Assembly (NCBI GenBank): GCA_017617495.1
Contig: JAFZWD010000058.1
Location: 17,106-81,105 of the forward strand
Length of the DNA: 64,000 nucleotides
Source of the DNA: Bacteroidales bacterium
GTDB taxonomy: Bacteria > Bacteroidota > Bacteroidia > Bacteroidales > UBA932
Reading direction: 5' to 3'
In this document: positions 25,858 through 31,908 of the stretch, piece by piece
Position numbering within the stretch: the first letter of the stretch is position 1
Layout: every line of letters starts with the position of its first letter
The notes under the pieces: generated by a model
What the model was told of the DNA's origin: nothing
What the model saw: only the letters and a program-made list of their open reading frames with translations
Databases searched by the model: none
Position numbers and translations under genes: made by a program

Positions 25858-26829
25858 ATGAAAAAGATTATCATCGCCCTCGGCATCGCGGCCCTTTGCC
25901 TTGCCGCCTGCAAGCAGGCAAAACAGCCTGAGTACGTTCCCCTTCAGCCCGACCTCACCGTGCTGCTCTATCCCCAGGGACAGGCAGTCGATGCAGGTAT
26001 TGTCGAAAACGGACAGCAGATCACCCTCGGTCCCGGCGAGGACAACGGACTCCGCGGCCCCGAGGTGGTGAACCCCAACGGCAACATCGCCAACATCGGC
26101 GACAGCGCCCGCGTGGACATCTATTTCCCGAAGAATCCCAACGGACTCTGCATAGTCAACTGCCCCGGCGGCGGCTATCAGATCGTCTCTTCTATTAATG
26201 AAGGCATGTGCGCGGCCGAATGGCTTACAAGCCAGGGAGTTACGGTGTGCAGCGTGAATTACCGCCTACCCAATTTCCACCGTACGGTTCCCCTCACCGA
26301 CGTTCAGAACGCATTCCGCTACTGCCGCGCCCACGCACAGGAATGGGGCATCAGCAAAATCGGCGTGATGGGCTACTCCGCCGGCGGGCACCTTGCGGCC
26401 ACCGCATCCACGCTCTACGCGGACGACATCACCCGCCCGGATTTCTCGGTACTCATCTACCCCGTGATCGACCTCACCACACTCAGCATTACCCATGTCG
26501 GCACGCGCCACGGCCTGCTCGGCGAAATTCCTTCCGAGGACCTTGTGGACCTCTATTCGCCGCAGAAGCAGGTCACGCCGGAAACTCCCGAGACCTTTAT
26601 CGCGCTCAGCGCCTACGACAACGTGGTTCCCCCTGTGAACAGCTTCATGTACTTCCAGGCCCTCCAGGCCCACAACGTACCCTGCCAGATGCACATCTAC
26701 CCCATCGGCGGCCACGGCTGGGGCTTCTACCACGAACCCTACCATCCCGACGGCCTCCAGCAGTACCGCGAGGTCTTCTACACCGACCTCGCCCGCTTCC
26801 TCCAGGACCAGCTCCCTAAGGCTGAATAG
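25858..26829 (+). CDS. Alpha/beta-hydrolase lipoprotein, esterase/acetyl-esterase type
   Basis: 323 residues. Lipoprotein signal KKIIIALGIAALCLAAC. The hydrolase core shows an HGGG-like oxyanion segment in modified form (IVNCPGGGYQ), the nucleophile elbow GVMGYSAGGHLAA (GxSxG), a candidate acid in ALSAYDNVVPP and a catalytic His in PIGGHGWGF. This set resembles Bacteroidota carbohydrate or feruloyl esterases of the BD-FAE/acetyl-xylan-esterase type. Substrate assignment is inference. The NCPGGG in place of HGGG is a small departure. It begins 5 nt after miaB, so is likely co-transcribed. Confidence 0.8.
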   Translation: MKKIIIALGIAALCLAACKQAKQPEYVPLQPDLTVLLYPQGQAVDAGIVENGQQITLGPGEDNGLRGPEVVNPNGNIANIGDSARVDIYFPKNPNGLCIVNCPGGGYQIVSSINEGMCAAEWLTSQGVTVCSVNYRLPNFHRTVPLTDVQNAFRYCRAHAQEWGISKIGVMGYSAGGHLAATASTLYADDITRPDFSVLIYPVIDLTTLSITHVGTRHGLLGEIPSEDLVDLYSPQKQVTPETPETFIALSAYDNVVPPVNSFMYFQALQAHNVPCQMHIYPIGGHGWGFYHEPYHPDGLQQYREVFYTDLARFLQDQLPKAE

Positions 26830-26916
26830 GCTCGGGCCTTGGGCCGCTGCCCTTCGCCCTCCGCAGAGGGGAGCAGGCGGCCACTCGCTCCCGACCTCGC
26901 AAAAAGGGTGGGGCTG

Positions 26917-27008
26917 GCAAAATGGCCTCGCCGCAAACTCCTCCGTTTTAGTCCCTTCGGGCCTAACCGTCGTCGGACAAACTGCGGACCGCGAGACGGC
27001 CATTTTGC
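26917..27008. repeat. Long imperfect inverted repeat (about 92 nt)
   Basis: The left arm GCAAAATGGCC-TCGC-CGCA (26917-26935) pairs with the right arm TGCGG...GCGAGA..GGCCATTTTGC (26983-27008), allowing small bulges. The central part contains AGTCCCTTCGGGCCT, which could form its own small hairpin. It could be a degenerate miniature element or a structured RNA. Confidence 0.6.
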
Positions 27009-27076
27009 TGGCGCCTCACCTGGGACCTTTTTGCTCGAGGTCGCTCGCAGCCGCTGCCTCCCCGCCGCTGCACACC

Positions 27077-27104
27077 GTCATTGCCGACCCGATCGGCAAT
27101 CTCG
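27077..27104. repeat. GTCATTGCC-type palindrome, intergenic copy
   Basis: GTCATTGCCGACC...GGCAATCTCG differs by a single base (C for T in the loop region) from the 28-nt copy embedded in ftsY at 59665. The arms ATTGCCGA/TCGGCAAT are perfect complements. Confidence 0.8.
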
Positions 27105-27109
27105 CTGGT

Positions 27110-27250
27110 GACCTTCTGCATTTTGGCCGGTTTTCGCTAAAGGTCCCCTCGAAAATGGCGGGACCTTTTGCATTTTGGCTCTATTTTGCTAAAGGTCCCC
27201 CGAAATTTGGCAGGACCTTCTGCATTTTTCGCCTTTTTCGCAAAAGGTCC
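27110..27250. repeat. Tandem array of three palindromic hairpins, exact 52-bp period
   Basis: Units start at 27110 (short by one base on the left), 27161 and 27213, and end at 27145, 27198 and 27250. Each has arms GGACCTTnTGC and GC(T/A)AAAGGTCC that are reverse complements, around a TTTTGGC-like loop. The 14-nt spacers between units are alike (CGAAAATGGCG and CGAAATTTGGCA). A related inverted copy is at 31247. Confidence 0.85.
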
Positions 27251-27273
27251 TGAGAAGAAATCGGAATTACTGC

Positions 27274-27281
27274 TATCTTTG
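27274..27281 (+). promoter_or_regulatory. Bacteroidota -7 promoter element of the fRMsr-MsrA gene
   Basis: TATCTTTG lies 7 nt before the ATG at 27289, again implying a leaderless message. The hairpin array ends 23 nt before it. Confidence 0.6.
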
Positions 27282-27288
27282 AAGTCGG

Positions 27289-28236
27289 ATGAGCGAAAAG
27301 GAACAGAAATACCGTGAACTGCTGCGCCAGGCGAAGGCCCTGGTGGAAGGCGAGAGCGACGTGGTCGCCAGGATGGCGAACATCGCTGCACTGCTGCACC
27401 GCGAGATGGGATTCTGGTGGACAGGATTTTACAGGGTGGAAGGCAAAGAACTGGTACTGGGTCCGTTCCAGGGGCCGGTTGCGTGCTACAGAATTAAGAA
27501 AGGCAGAGGAGTCTGCGGAACATCTTGGGCCGAAAGACGTACCGTAGTGGTTCCGGATGTCGAACAGTTCCCGGGACACATAGCATGTTCGAGCGAGAGC
27601 CGCAGCGAAATAGTCGTTCCGGTCTGGCACAATAACGACATCGTAGCGGTGCTGGATATAGACAGCCGTGAACTCTCTACCTTTGATGAAACCGACCGTA
27701 TCTGGCTCGAAATGATAGGCGGGCTGGCCTATGGTCCTCAATGCGATATCTGGTTTGCAGCCGGCTGCTTCTGGGGCGCACAGAAATTCTTCAAACTCAT
27801 TGAAGGAGTGGAGTTTACGGAGGTAGGTTTTGCTAACGGCCGACTGAAGAATCCCACCTATGAACAGGTCTATACGGATACCACCGGCCACGCTGAATGC
27901 GTCCACGTAAAGTATAATCCGGAGGTAGTTTCGCTCAAAGAACTCGCCGGTCTCTACTTCAAGATTATAGACCCCCTGAGCCTTAACAAACAGGGCGGCG
28001 ACGAAGGTACGCGCTATCGCACCGGCGTATTTTATGCTGACGAGTCCGATCTGCCAGTTCTGGAAAAGGTGTTTGCCTCTGTCAAGAAAGACCTCGGCGT
28101 CGCCTCCATCCCGGTGGAGCTTCTGCCACTCTTGTGCTTCTACCCCGCCGACGAGTACCACCAGGACTACCTCGACAAGAACCCCGGCGGCTATTGCCAC
28201 CTCTCGCCGGCCGTCTTTAAAATAGCTCGGAAATAA
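27289..28236 (+). CDS. Fused free-methionine-(R)-sulfoxide reductase (GAF) and peptide-methionine (S)-S-oxide reductase MsrA
   Basis: 315 residues in one uninterrupted frame. Residues 1-148 form a GAF-type fRMsr domain: FWWTGFYRV, then the three family cysteines at C66 (ACYRIK), C76 (GVCGTSW) and C100 (IACSSES), then IVAVLDIDS. Residues ~152-315 are a complete MsrA: the nucleophile motif AAGCFWGAQKFF (C160), EVGFANGRLKNPTYEQVYT, GHAECVHVKYNP, ADEYHQDYLDKNPGGYCHLSP with a resolving C303. It would reduce the R epimer of free methionine sulfoxide and the S epimer in proteins or free. MsrA is often fused to MsrB; fusion to fRMsr is unusual. It abuts, stop to stop, the convergent carboxyltransferase gene. 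Confidence 0.9.
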   Translation: MSEKEQKYRELLRQAKALVEGESDVVARMANIAALLHREMGFWWTGFYRVEGKELVLGPFQGPVACYRIKKGRGVCGTSWAERRTVVVPDVEQFPGHIACSSESRSEIVVPVWHNNDIVAVLDIDSRELSTFDETDRIWLEMIGGLAYGPQCDIWFAAGCFWGAQKFFKLIEGVEFTEVGFANGRLKNPTYEQVYTDTTGHAECVHVKYNPEVVSLKELAGLYFKIIDPLSLNKQGGDEGTRYRTGVFYADESDLPVLEKVFASVKKDLGVASIPVELLPLLCFYPADEYHQDYLDKNPGGYCHLSPAVFKIARK

Positions 28237-30018
28237 CTACTGAATAAACGCGACAATCTCGCCTTTGACAACCTCTTTGCCCTGGGGAGCCATGACGGCA
28301 AGAACGCGCCCGGACACTGCGGGAACGATTTCCTCGTGACCATAGTATGTGTCCACGAAGCCAAGCGGCTTGCCTGCCTCGACCTTGGTGCCGGCAACGG
28401 GGGCGGTGGAATCGTCATCGACATCCACACCCCATAGGATGCGTCCCTTGACGGGGGCCTGCACGGCGATTGCCTCGGGATGAAGCTTGAGAAATTCTTC
28501 AGCATCGAATTCGGGCAGTTCCACCACCGGGCGCTTGATCACAATCGGGGCACCCGCCTTGGCGCGGAAGTCCTCCAGTTCGGTGTTGAAACGCTCCTTG
28601 GCTATGCCGCTGCGGTAGTCGCGGTACTGGCGCTCGTGCATTGCAAGCTCAAAGAGCTCCTCGCGGTCGGGACCTTCCTCCCAGCCTTCTTCGCGCATCA
28701 TCGCTTCGAACTTCGGCAGCTCGTCGGGGTATTCGTCCTGAGGATTGCCCTCGTAGAATTCGAGGCCCTTTTCCTTTGCGAGCGCGACTATCTCCGGCGC
28801 GAGCTTTCCGGGCAGACGGCCCATCTTGCCGAGAATCATCCCCCAGGTATCCCTGTCGATGGAGCTCCAGCGCGGTTTGCCCTTGAGCGTGTCGAGCAGA
28901 TTCATCAGCGCGGTATTCTTGACATACTGGCTGAACGGGGTTACGAGCGGTGGATAGCCGAGGCGCGGCCAGACGTACTGCACCTCCTCAAAGAGCTTGA
29001 CCATCAGCGTATCGAGACTGATTTCCGGCCTGCCGGCAGCACGCTCGGCTGCATTAATCGCGCCGAGGAATGGCTTGAGATCCGCCATCATCGAGCCCAT
29101 CATTCCGCCGGGAAGGCCGCAGCCCACCAGCAGCGAGGTCATCACCTTATTGGCGGGGTTGATCCAGTAGCCGAGGAAGTCGTCGATGAACTCCTGGGTA
29201 AGGGCGCGCACCTGCATATAGGCGTCCATATTTATATCCTTTACCAGGAAGCCGTCGGCGCGGAGCATTTCGCGGATGGTTATCACATCGGGATGCACTT
29301 TGCCCCAGGAGAGAGGCTCCACGGCTACATCCAGATAGTCGGCGCCGGCGCGTGCCACCTCCAGCATGGATGCCGGGGAGAAGCCGGGGCCGCAATGCCC
29401 GTGGTACTGCACTGCGATATGCGGATATTTCTTCTTGATTTCGGCGACAAGTTGCGCCAGGAAGCTCGGGCGTCCGATGCCTGCCATATCCTTGAGGCAG
29501 ATTTCGTCGGTGCCGTACTCCACCAGTTTGTCCACCACGCCCATATAGTATTCCACGGTGTGGACCGGGCTGTTGGTGATGGAAAGAGCGGCCTGGGAGA
29601 TCATTCCGGCTTTCTTTGCGTATTCTACGCTGAGGCGGAGGTTCCTGTGGTCGTTGAGCCCGCAGAAGGAGCGGGCGATGTCTGTGCCCTGAGCCTTTTT
29701 GACCTTGAACATCAGTTCGCGGACATCTGCCGGAACGGGGTTCATCCGGAGGGCGTTAAGGCCCCTTTCGAGCATATGTGTCTGGATGCCGGCCTTATGG
29801 AAGGGCGCCGTCCACTGCCGCACGGCAGTGTTCGGGTTTTCCCCGAAGAGCAGGTTCACCTGCTCGAAGGCGCCGCCGTTGGTCTCCACGCGGTCGAAAA
29901 CGCCCATGTCGATAATCGCAGGAGCCACGCGGACCAACTGGTCCACCCTTGGCACGTACTTGCCGGAGGACTGCCACATATCCCTGTAGACCAGGGAGAA
30001 CTTGATTTCTCTTGCCAT
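28237..30018 (-). CDS. OadA/PycB-like carboxyltransferase with a C-terminal biotinyl-like domain lacking the biotin lysine
   Basis: 593 residues from MAREIKFSLVYRDMWQSSG. A DRE-TIM/HMGL-like barrel (about 1-290) with the CLKDMAGIGRPSF and YHGHCGPG (HxH metal) motifs is followed by the PYC/OADA conserved domain (KVMTSLLVGCGLPGGMMG, EVQYVWPRLGYPPLVTPFSQ). The last ~75 residues have the hairpin pattern of a biotinyl/lipoyl domain (VKGRILWG ... GTKVEAGKPLGF ... VSGRVLAV). Where AMKM would stand, the sequence reads DTYYGHEE, with no lysine. It may therefore use biotin on another protein, or do something other than carboxyl transfer. A TATCTTTG box lies 7 nt upstream of the start. Confidence 0.8.
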   Translation of the reverse strand: MAREIKFSLVYRDMWQSSGKYVPRVDQLVRVAPAIIDMGVFDRVETNGGAFEQVNLLFGENPNTAVRQWTAPFHKAGIQTHMLERGLNALRMNPVPADVRELMFKVKKAQGTDIARSFCGLNDHRNLRLSVEYAKKAGMISQAALSITNSPVHTVEYYMGVVDKLVEYGTDEICLKDMAGIGRPSFLAQLVAEIKKKYPHIAVQYHGHCGPGFSPASMLEVARAGADYLDVAVEPLSWGKVHPDVITIREMLRADGFLVKDINMDAYMQVRALTQEFIDDFLGYWINPANKVMTSLLVGCGLPGGMMGSMMADLKPFLGAINAAERAAGRPEISLDTLMVKLFEEVQYVWPRLGYPPLVTPFSQYVKNTALMNLLDTLKGKPRWSSIDRDTWGMILGKMGRLPGKLAPEIVALAKEKGLEFYEGNPQDEYPDELPKFEAMMREEGWEEGPDREELFELAMHERQYRDYRSGIAKERFNTELEDFRAKAGAPIVIKRPVVELPEFDAEEFLKLHPEAIAVQAPVKGRILWGVDVDDDSTAPVAGTKVEAGKPLGFVDTYYGHEEIVPAVSGRVLAVMAPQGKEVVKGEIVAFIQ

Positions 30019-30025
30019 AGTGACA

Positions 30026-30033
30026 CAAAGATA
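30026..30033 (-). promoter_or_regulatory. Bacteroidota -7 promoter element of the carboxyltransferase gene
   Basis: Minus-strand TATCTTTG, 7 nt before the ATG at 30018. The position excludes the longer in-frame start at 30036, which would lie upstream of the element. Confidence 0.6.
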
Positions 30034-30051
30034 CAAAAATGCCCCGAGCTA

Positions 30052-30081
30052 TTGTTCAGTTAAAATATTTTTGTACCTTTG
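30052..30081 (+). promoter_or_regulatory. Promoter of tRNA-His
   Basis: TTG at 30052-30054 and TACCTTTG at 30074-30081 with 19 nt between them, a textbook Bacteroidota -33/-7 pair. The mature tRNA begins 20 nt downstream of the -7 box. Confidence 0.7.
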
Positions 30082-30101
30082 CAGTCCCTTCGGGGCTACA
30101 T

Positions 30102-30175
30102 GGTGCAATTAGCTCAGTTGGTAGAGTCCCAGATTGTGGTTCTGGTTGTCGTGGGTTCGAGCCCCACATTGCACC
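30102..30175 (+). tRNA. tRNA-His (anticodon GTG)
   Basis: The acceptor arms GTGCAAT and ATTGCAC pair fully. The anticodon stem CCAGA/TCTGG encloses the loop TTGTGGT with GTG at positions 34-36. The T arm is GTGGG-TTCGAGC-CCCAC. The extra 5' G (G-1) at 30102 opposite C73 at 30175 is the histidine-specific identity pair. CCA is not encoded. Confidence 0.97.
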
Positions 30176-30181
30176 CAAAAA

Positions 30182-30208
30182 GGAGAAGCAGGCCGCTTCT
30201 CCTTTTTT
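30182..30208 (+). terminator. Intrinsic terminator of tRNA-His
   Basis: A perfect 8-bp stem GGAGAAGC/GCTTCTCC with a 5-nt loop, followed by six T residues, starts 7 nt after the tRNA. Confidence 0.9.
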
Positions 30209-30214
30209 GGTGCA

Positions 30215-30260
30215 TTCGGCGCGAGCGCCGAAAGACCATTTATTAGGGGCCCGCCCCTAA
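30215..30260. repeat. Two consecutive perfect hairpins downstream of tRNA-His
   Basis: TTCGGCGCGAGCGCCGAA (30215-30232) and TTAGGGGCCCGCCCCTAA (30243-30260) are each complete inverted repeats. No T tract follows either, so they are not ordinary terminators. The remaining 80 nt up to radC show nothing further that I can assign. Confidence 0.6.
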
Positions 30261-30342
30261 TGTACCCTGCGGCTCTGGGCCTTAGTCCTTCGGACCGGCC
30301 TTCGCCGTTCGCGCTGATGCGCTCATTTTTATGGCGGGTGCA

Positions 30343-31035
30343 TTAGTGTTGTGCGGAGTAGGGGCGGTCGTCGGCGAAGCTGAAGAAGGAGTCGTCGCAG
30401 AAGACGATGTGGTCGGAGAGCTGGATGCCGAAGGCGCTGCAGGCCTGTTTGACGCGTTCGGTCTGGCGGATGTCTTCTGGCCCGGGGCGGGGGTTGCCGG
30501 AGGGGTGGTTGTGCATCAGCACCACAGAGTGGGCGCCCCAGTCCAAAGCGGCCTTGAGCACCTGGCGGGAGTCGATTGCAGTTGAGTTCATCGCGCCCTG
30601 CGTGAGCTTCTGCCTGCCGACCAGATAACAGGACACATTGAACCCCAGCACCCAGCACTCTTCGTGGTCGAGGCCCTTGAGCACCGGCGCCATCAGGTCA
30701 TAAATCATTCTCGGAGTAAGAAGGGGCCGTTTTTCCACCGGAGCGCCCTCCTGCAGGAAGCGGCGCCCGAGTTCGAAAGCCGCCAACACGCCAGCCGCCT
30801 TGTAAGGGCCGATTCCTGGCATAGAACATAATTTAGCCGCATTCCAGCCGAACAGTCGCACAAGGCTCCCGTCAGCCATCTTTAGCAGCTTCTGGGCCAG
30901 TTCGACCGCGCTTTCCTCCCTGTTTCCTGTTCGCAGAAGCACCGCCAGGAGCTCGGCATTTCCGAGTCCGCCGGGCCCGCGTTCCATCATCTTTTCCCGC
31001 GGCCTGTCCGCCGCACACATTTCTCTCATTTTCAT
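30343..31035 (-). CDS. radC: RadC/JAB-domain protein
   Basis: 230 residues. The N-terminal part carries a helix-hairpin-helix-like segment (MPGIGPYKAAGVLAAFELGRR). The C-terminal JAMM/MPN+ metal site is complete: LMHNHPSGNPRPGPEDI (HxHxPxG then D), with upstream VNSTAIDSRQVLKAALD-like sequence. RadC proteins are named for DNA repair, but their biochemical function is unsettled. Full family length. The gene is isolated, facing away from the dcw cluster. Confidence 0.92.
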   Translation of the reverse strand: MKMREMCAADRPREKMMERGPGGLGNAELLAVLLRTGNREESAVELAQKLLKMADGSLVRLFGWNAAKLCSMPGIGPYKAAGVLAAFELGRRFLQEGAPVEKRPLLTPRMIYDLMAPVLKGLDHEECWVLGFNVSCYLVGRQKLTQGAMNSTAIDSRQVLKAALDWGAHSVVLMHNHPSGNPRPGPEDIRQTERVKQACSAFGIQLSDHIVFCDDSFFSFADDRPYSAQH

Positions 31036-31246
31036 GAGCGCAAGGTGCGAAGACTTTTTGAAACGGGCGTTACAAAAACATATATTTCTGCATTAATTCA
31101 AAAACATTTTTATGTTTTCGTAGGTCTTTGCTCCTTTTGTTCGAAAAACCGGTTATACTTTTGCGGAATGAAACAGTATTTTCATTTCTGCTCACGTTTC
31201 CACTTTATTGTTTTTGGCGAAGAAAAGGCCTGTGCTTTTTTCGAGG

Positions 31247-31284
31247 GGACCTTTAGCGAAAACCGGCCAAAACGCAAAAGGTCC
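31247..31284. repeat. Inverted-orientation copy of the 38-nt hairpin repeat
   Basis: The reverse complement reads GGACCTTTTGCG...GCTAAAGGTCC, the same 38-nt length and loop as the units at 27161 and 27213. Left of it (about 31205-31246) is a diverged further unit with the conserved spacer (CCTCGAAAA on the minus strand). Confidence 0.8.
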
Positions 31285-31369
31285 TCGGCAGGTCGCCGCC
31301 GAGGGGACAGAGACCCGGGGGCAAGGACGCTGCTGCAGTGCGCCTTCGGCGGGGCTGTTGATAAAATTG

Positions 31370-31404
31370 TGGAAAAATTTGGAAGAAGGTGGAATAAAGT
31401 GGAA
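31370..31404 (+). promoter_or_regulatory. Four TGGAA direct repeats at exact 10-bp spacing: putative MraZ operator
   Basis: TGGAA occurs at 31370, 31380, 31390 and 31400, each separated by 5 nt. Known MraZ sites are TGGGN boxes with 5-nt spacers (E. coli) or AAAGTG(T/G) boxes (Mycoplasma); the last box here reads AAAGTGGAA, fitting both. The array covers the -33 region of the mraZ promoter, so binding should repress the dcw operon. Confidence 0.75.
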
Positions 31405-31413
31405 AATAATTCG

Positions 31414-31421
31414 TACCTTTG
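31414..31421 (+). promoter_or_regulatory. Bacteroidota -7 promoter element of the dcw operon
   Basis: TACCTTTG lies 14 nt before the first mraZ ATG and 10 nt after the last TGGAA box. The -33 region (about 31391-31394) falls inside the box array. Confidence 0.65.
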
Positions 31422-31435
31422 TGCCAATTGCGTAT

Positions 31436-31891
31436 ATGAATATGGTCACCTTCATCGGCGAATACGGCTCAAGAATTGACGACAAGGGGAGAATGGTCTT
31501 TCCCGCGCCGCTCAAGGGGCTGTTGCCGCCCGGTGGAGACATGAGGTTCGTGATCAAAAAATCCCTTTTTTCGCCCTGCCTGGACATGTACACTTATGAG
31601 GAGTGGGAAAGGCAGAGCGCCGAAGTGAAGGGCAAACTCAATTTCTTCAACAAGAAAGACGCAATGTTCTGGAGAGAATATATGCGCGACCGCGACGTGG
31701 TGGAGCCCGATGCAAAACTGGGCCGCATTACCGTGTCGCGCAAACTCCTTGAGTCCATAGGTGTAACCAAGGAAGTGGTTTTCTCCGGCAATGACTTCAA
31801 AATCGAAATCTGGGCGAAGGAGAAATTTGAGGGGAGCCGCATTTCGGAAGACGAGTTCATTGCCCTGGCGGAGTCACTATCTGATAAATAG
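31436..31891 (+). CDS. mraZ: Transcriptional regulator MraZ
   Basis: 151 residues from MNMVTFIGEYGSRIDDKG; ATG at 31442 is an equally good alternative. Two SpoVT/AbrB-like half-domains are visible: FIGEYGSRIDDKGRMVFPAPLK near the N-terminus and DAKLGRITVSRKLLESIGVTKEVVFSG in the second half. MraZ forms ring-shaped oligomers that bind repeated boxes upstream of its own gene and repress the dcw cluster. The four TGGAA repeats directly upstream fit that role. It is the first gene of the operon that runs to ftsZ. Confidence 0.95.
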   Translation: MNMVTFIGEYGSRIDDKGRMVFPAPLKGLLPPGGDMRFVIKKSLFSPCLDMYTYEEWERQSAEVKGKLNFFNKKDAMFWREYMRDRDVVEPDAKLGRITVSRKLLESIGVTKEVVFSGNDFKIEIWAKEKFEGSRISEDEFIALAESLSDK

Positions 31892-31908
31892 ATAGGAGAT
31901 CCGCGAGC

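Larger units (their letters stand above)
26830..27288. other. 459-nt repeat-rich intergenic region
   Basis: No credible gene. From left to right it holds a GC-rich tract, a long inverted repeat (26917-27008), a GTCATTGCC palindrome (27077-27104), three tandem 38-nt hairpins with 52-bp period (27110-27250) and the promoter of the next gene. Confidence 0.8.
31036..31435. other. 400-nt intergenic region upstream of the dcw cluster
   Basis: AT-rich on the left, with an unassigned TACTTTTG element near 31155. In the middle is an inverted copy of the hairpin repeat (31247-31284) with a degenerate neighbour. On the right are four TGGAA boxes (31370-31404) and the mraZ promoter. No credible gene. 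Confidence 0.75.

Noticed and set aside
27110-27250. Possible CRISPR array
   Set aside because: The units are whole palindromes and the 14-nt spacers are similar to each other, unlike unique CRISPR spacers; there are no cas genes.
31158-31479. Small gene beginning MKQYFHFCSRF upstream of mraZ
   Set aside because: The frame runs through the hairpin repeat and the MraZ box array into mraZ in another frame, and its translated sequence changes character at the repeat; not credible as a protein.
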